DNA of 7,861 bases, from positions 1-7,861 of the forward strand of contig DAOWJM010000034.1 in NCBI GenBank assembly GCA_030640325.1. The letters are read 5' to 3'. This document shows, one piece after another, positions 5,793 through 7,861 of this stretch. Source of the stretch: Dehalococcoidia bacterium (lineage in GTDB: Bacteria; Chloroflexota; Dehalococcoidia; Dehalococcoidales; BS750m-G39). Position 1 is the first letter of the stretch; every line of letters starts with the position of its first letter. A program made the position numbers and the translations under genes. The notes beneath the pieces were generated by a model. The model made no database searches and had not been told where the DNA came from. It saw only the letters and a program-made list of their open reading frames with translations.

Positions 5793-5962
5793 AACTACGA
5801 GAGTCTCCTGATGTGGAGCACCTACTGAAGGCGGGATGCCACTTGCCCGATTACAGCTGAGGCTGCCCACACGGGAGGGGGAGGTAAAATATTTAAACCA
5901 GCGGGAGAAAAGGATCAAACCCCTGGTACCTCAGTTTCCCCTGGCAGAGCCCGCCTGTAGAT
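5793..5962 (+). ncRNA. Candidate structured RNA, unidentified (possibly 6S-like)
   Basis: Complementary segments nest in order: CTAC 5822-5825 with GTAG 5957-5960; GGCGGG 5830-5835 with CCCGCC 5950-5955; TGCCA 5837-5841 with TGGCA 5942-5946; AGCTGAGG 5855-5862 with CCTCAGTT 5929-5936; AGGGG 5876-5880 with CCCCT 5920-5924. Together they form a long rod with an uneven internal bubble (13 bases against 5). A small hairpin CTCC/GGAG (5805-5818) precedes it. A -10-like TACAAT (5781-5786) without a clear -35 would place a start near 5793; read-through from the tRNA promoter is the alternative. There is no reading frame of note. The rod-with-bubble shape and the length resemble 6S RNA, but I recognise no decisive conserved sequence. 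The strand is assumed from the tRNA transcript, and the minus strand could fold similarly. Confidence 0.33.
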
Positions 5963-5970
5963 TATATGAC

Positions 5971-6972
5971 CTATTCTAACTTAAAGATTCTAGCAGCGTT
6001 CCCTCCCAAAATCTTATCGGTATCTTCTTCAGATAAATCCATACCTCGGACATAGTGTATAGCCTCTTCTATATGTCCCACCGGGTGGGCGTAATCAGTC
6101 CCCAACATGATATGCTCAGGACCTAACCAATCTAGGCAGCACCTCATCGCCGGCAAGTGGTACGAAATTGAGTCCACATAGACCTGCCTCTTGTAATAGT
6201 CAGATGGCGCTTTAGGAAGCTCAAGGCCGTATTCTTTGGAGTAGTTGTTGAAAGAGTCATCGATCCTCCCAACCATGTAAGGAACCACTCCACCCAAATG
6301 GGAATGTATAAGCTTTAACTTGGGGAACCTTTCCAGCACCCCTTGAAAAATTAAGCTAACAACAGCCATAGTCGTATCTAGTGTAAATCCAAAAAGTGGG
6401 TAGGGTAGTCTAACCTTCTTCATTGCCTCTCCAGTGAGAGGAAGGGCAGGGTGGATTAAGATAGGTAACCCATATTCCTCCGCCTTTGCATAAATAGGAT
6501 AAAATTCCGGAGAGGCAATGGGCTTTCCATTAATATTAGAAAACATCATTATCCCCTTTACCCCAAGCTCTTTGTAGGCTCTATCCAGTTCTCTTATCGC
6601 CTCATCCATATCTTGGTAGGGCAGGGTGGCATAGGCATAATAGCGTCCCGAGTATTTATGGCAAACCTTTGCCAGATAGTCATTGATCCTTTTTGCCCAT
6701 ATAACTCCTTCATCCGCTGATATTAATTCCACACTGGGGATAGTTAGACTGAGTATTTGGATATCAATACCATACTTATCCAAGTCTTCTATTCTGGCTT
6801 CTGGGTCATAGTGGCCAGCCCTATTTACATGGGCAATGGGAACATCCCCCAAATAGAAGACCATGGATGTGGAGCCTGTCCGTTTCATCCGCGGCGATTC
6901 TATCCTAGTTTCAATATAATCCATCCATTCCTTGGGATATAAGTGATTATGTACATCAACCGTCTTTGCCAT
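5971..6972 (-). CDS. Metal-dependent amidohydrolase of the ACMSD (amidohydrolase 2) family
   Basis: The 333-residue product is a complete TIM-barrel enzyme of the group that includes aminocarboxymuconate-semialdehyde decarboxylase and related aromatic-acid decarboxylases. The metal and catalytic residues all appear at the family's spacing: H8 and H10 in VDVHNHLYP, H174 in ILIHPALP, H223 in LIHSHLGG, and D293 in LGTDYAHP. They correspond closely to the known ACMSD ligands (two N-terminal histidines, one mid histidine, a catalytic histidine and a late aspartate). No signal peptide is seen, so it is cytoplasmic. ATG 6972 has GAGGAG eight bases upstream. It is the last gene of a minus-strand group, 45 bases after the oxidoreductase remnant. 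The substrate cannot be read from the sequence; decarboxylation or hydrolysis of a carboxylated ring or ring-derived acid is the family-based guess. Confidence 0.9.
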   Translation of the reverse strand: MAKTVDVHNHLYPKEWMDYIETRIESPRMKRTGSTSMVFYLGDVPIAHVNRAGHYDPEARIEDLDKYGIDIQILSLTIPSVELISADEGVIWAKRINDYLAKVCHKYSGRYYAYATLPYQDMDEAIRELDRAYKELGVKGIMMFSNINGKPIASPEFYPIYAKAEEYGLPILIHPALPLTGEAMKKVRLPYPLFGFTLDTTMAVVSLIFQGVLERFPKLKLIHSHLGGVVPYMVGRIDDSFNNYSKEYGLELPKAPSDYYKRQVYVDSISYHLPAMRCCLDWLGPEHIMLGTDYAHPVGHIEEAIHYVRGMDLSEEDTDKILGGNAARIFKLE

Positions 6973-7017
6973 ATGTATTGCTCCTCTTTCTCAAGTCCCT
7001 AATGGTCAGGGCCTCTA

Positions 7018-7392
7018 CTAAATAAGCTCGCTAATCCCTAATCGTTCTAAGGTGTCTTTCTTGGGAACCCCTTCCTGATCCCAACCCTGAATAGCGTAGT
7101 ATTCATCTAGCATCTGTTGGAATTTCTGGGGAACAATAATCTCACCTCTAGAAGGACCTTCTGGAACAGGGTCAAAAAAGAGGCGTGCGGGAAGAGTATC
7201 ATCCTCTCTCCTAAAATCCTCTCTACAATTAAAAACCCTCGTGAGATTCCAAATTCTAGCTCCAGTTTCCTTCAATTCCTCCACTGCCCAATCGTGTGAA
7301 AACAAACGGTTTAAAGCTTCAACATAATCCTCAAGCGTTAAGGCAAAATTTGCAAAAAGCCAGATTATCGAACCAATGGCTATCTTTATTCT
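7018..7392 (-). pseudogene. Aldehyde ferredoxin oxidoreductase, C-terminal remnant
   Basis: The frame, open from 7392 to the stop at 7018-7020, encodes about 124 residues. They match the end of the tungsten-pterin aldehyde ferredoxin oxidoreductases: FALTLEDYVEAL, then ETGARIWNLTRVFNCRE, DDTLPARLFF, MLDEYYAIQGWDQEGVP and the ending LERLGISELI. Intact members have roughly 600 residues. The pterin-binding domain and the iron-sulfur cysteines are missing. No ATG, GTG or TTG precedes TTG 7305 in this frame, and that TTG cuts into the homology and lacks a ribosome-binding site. The frame begins at the very end of the UPF0182 gene, so a deletion or rearrangement probably removed the front. The C-terminus looks undamaged, which suggests a fairly recent event. 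A small functional protein is possible but unlikely. Confidence 0.8.
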
Positions 7393-7861
7393 TCAGTTAC
7401 GAGTTCCGCCAGCCGGTCCAGCACCGCCTTTAGAGCCTCCAGCTCTTCTCCATAACCGGCCCAATCGCCTGCCTTGAGGTACTGCTGAGCGTTGTTGTAG
7501 TGCCGTTGAGCCTCCTCAATCAGGTTAGCTATCTCAGCGGCTACTGGCTTCTCCGGCTCTGCAGGAGCTGGCGGTTTTGGTTCAGTCGGCGGCGCCTCAG
7601 CACCAAAGATAGCCGCGATACTTCCCTGTAACGTGGGTTCCATAGCTACCTGCTCACCGGCAACCACAATAACTCGCTTCAGCTGTGGAAGCCCACCAGC
7701 CTCTGCCTGGAGGAAAACTGGCTCCACATATAGGTTGGATTTGCCTAAGGGAATTAGCAGCAGGTTGCCGCGGATAACTCGTGAACCACCACGACCCCAC
7801 AGGGCAAGCTGCTCAGTGATAACGGTATCCTGCTGAATTCGGTTCTCGATCTGGCTGGGAC
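7386..7861 (-). CDS. UPF0182 (COG1615) family membrane protein, C-terminal part
   Basis: This is the last part (157 residues) of a large protein whose start lies beyond base 7861. The frame is open to the window edge, so GTG 7727 is internal. The family's conserved C-terminal block is clear: SQIENRIQQD, LALWGRGGSRVIRGNLLLIP, SNLYVEPVFLQAEAGGLPQL and RVIVVAGEQVAMEPTLQGSI. UPF0182 proteins normally have several N-terminal membrane segments and a large outer domain of unknown function; none of that part is visible here. After the conserved block there is a proline/glutamate-rich linker (PPTEPKPPAPAEPEKP), then a charged helical tail. The stop, TAA at 7386-7388, overlaps the first bases of the open frame of the oxidoreductase remnant. 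Confidence 0.9.
   Translation of the reverse strand, partial: PSQIENRIQQDTVITEQLALWGRGGSRVIRGNLLLIPLGKSNLYVEPVFLQAEAGGLPQLKRVIVVAGEQVAMEPTLQGSIAAIFGAEAPPTEPKPPAPAEPEKPVAAEIANLIEEAQRHYNNAQQYLKAGDWAGYGEELEALKAVLDRLAELVTEE

Noticed and set aside
5785..5875. Cobalamin-riboswitch-like pieces (AGGGGGAAC, GCCACT, CTGAGGCTGCCC)
   Set aside because: The pieces match only loosely, the order and spacing of the B12 box are not met, and there is no downstream + strand gene to control.
7018..7305. A 95-residue protein starting at TTG 7305
   Set aside because: The oxidoreductase homology continues upstream of this codon and no ribosome-binding site precedes it, so I treat the locus as a truncated pseudogene.
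7633..7836. A 67-residue + strand frame near the window end
   Set aside because: It is antisense to the well-conserved UPF0182 block and resembles no protein I know.

Overview
The window looks like a chromosomal segment from a Chloroflexota bacterium, probably a member of the class Dehalococcoidia. I infer this from the gene order map-infA-rpmJ-rpsM-rpsK-rpsD-rpoA-rplQ-truA-rplM-rpsI, from the accessory genes beyond it (an ACMSD-like amidohydrolase, an aldehyde ferredoxin oxidoreductase remnant and a UPF0182 protein), and from the overall protein character. The placement is from memory of such gene sets and is not proven. All three tRNAs carry an encoded CCA.

Bases 1-5120 (+ strand) are the distal end of the ribosomal-protein/RNA-polymerase-alpha operon. 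It runs from the 3' part of map (methionine aminopeptidase) through infA, rpmJ (only 37 codons), rpsM, rpsK, rpsD, rpoA, rplQ, truA, rplM and rpsI. The genes are packed with gaps of 27 bases or less, or with overlaps, so they are probably co-transcribed and partly translationally coupled. The products are ribosome parts, the initiation factor IF-1, the polymerase alpha subunit, a tRNA pseudouridine synthase and the enzyme that removes N-terminal methionine. rpoA and truA use TTG starts and rpsI uses GTG.

Bases 5121-5518 carry no gene. They hold a weak hairpin just after rpsI, then a C-rich to G-rich, hairpin-filled stretch of about 250 bases that resembles a small dispersed non-coding repeat, then a near-consensus housekeeping promoter. 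That promoter drives a three-tRNA cluster: Leu(CAG), Arg(GCG) and Val(TAC). Bases 5776-5970 are gene-free but contain a nested set of long-range complementary segments, which is a candidate structured RNA of unknown identity, possibly 6S-like.

Bases 5971-7861 are on the - strand. From upstream to downstream they hold the C-terminal part of a UPF0182 membrane-protein family gene that runs off the window, the C-terminal remnant of a tungsten-type aldehyde ferredoxin oxidoreductase with no N-terminal part or start, and an intact metal-dependent amidohydrolase/decarboxylase of the ACMSD type. This strand converges on the tRNA cluster. I see no CRISPR array, phage or defence system. The items most worth a second look are the structured RNA candidate, the GCG-anticodon arginine tRNA, the hairpin-rich repeat and the truncation junction of the oxidoreductase.
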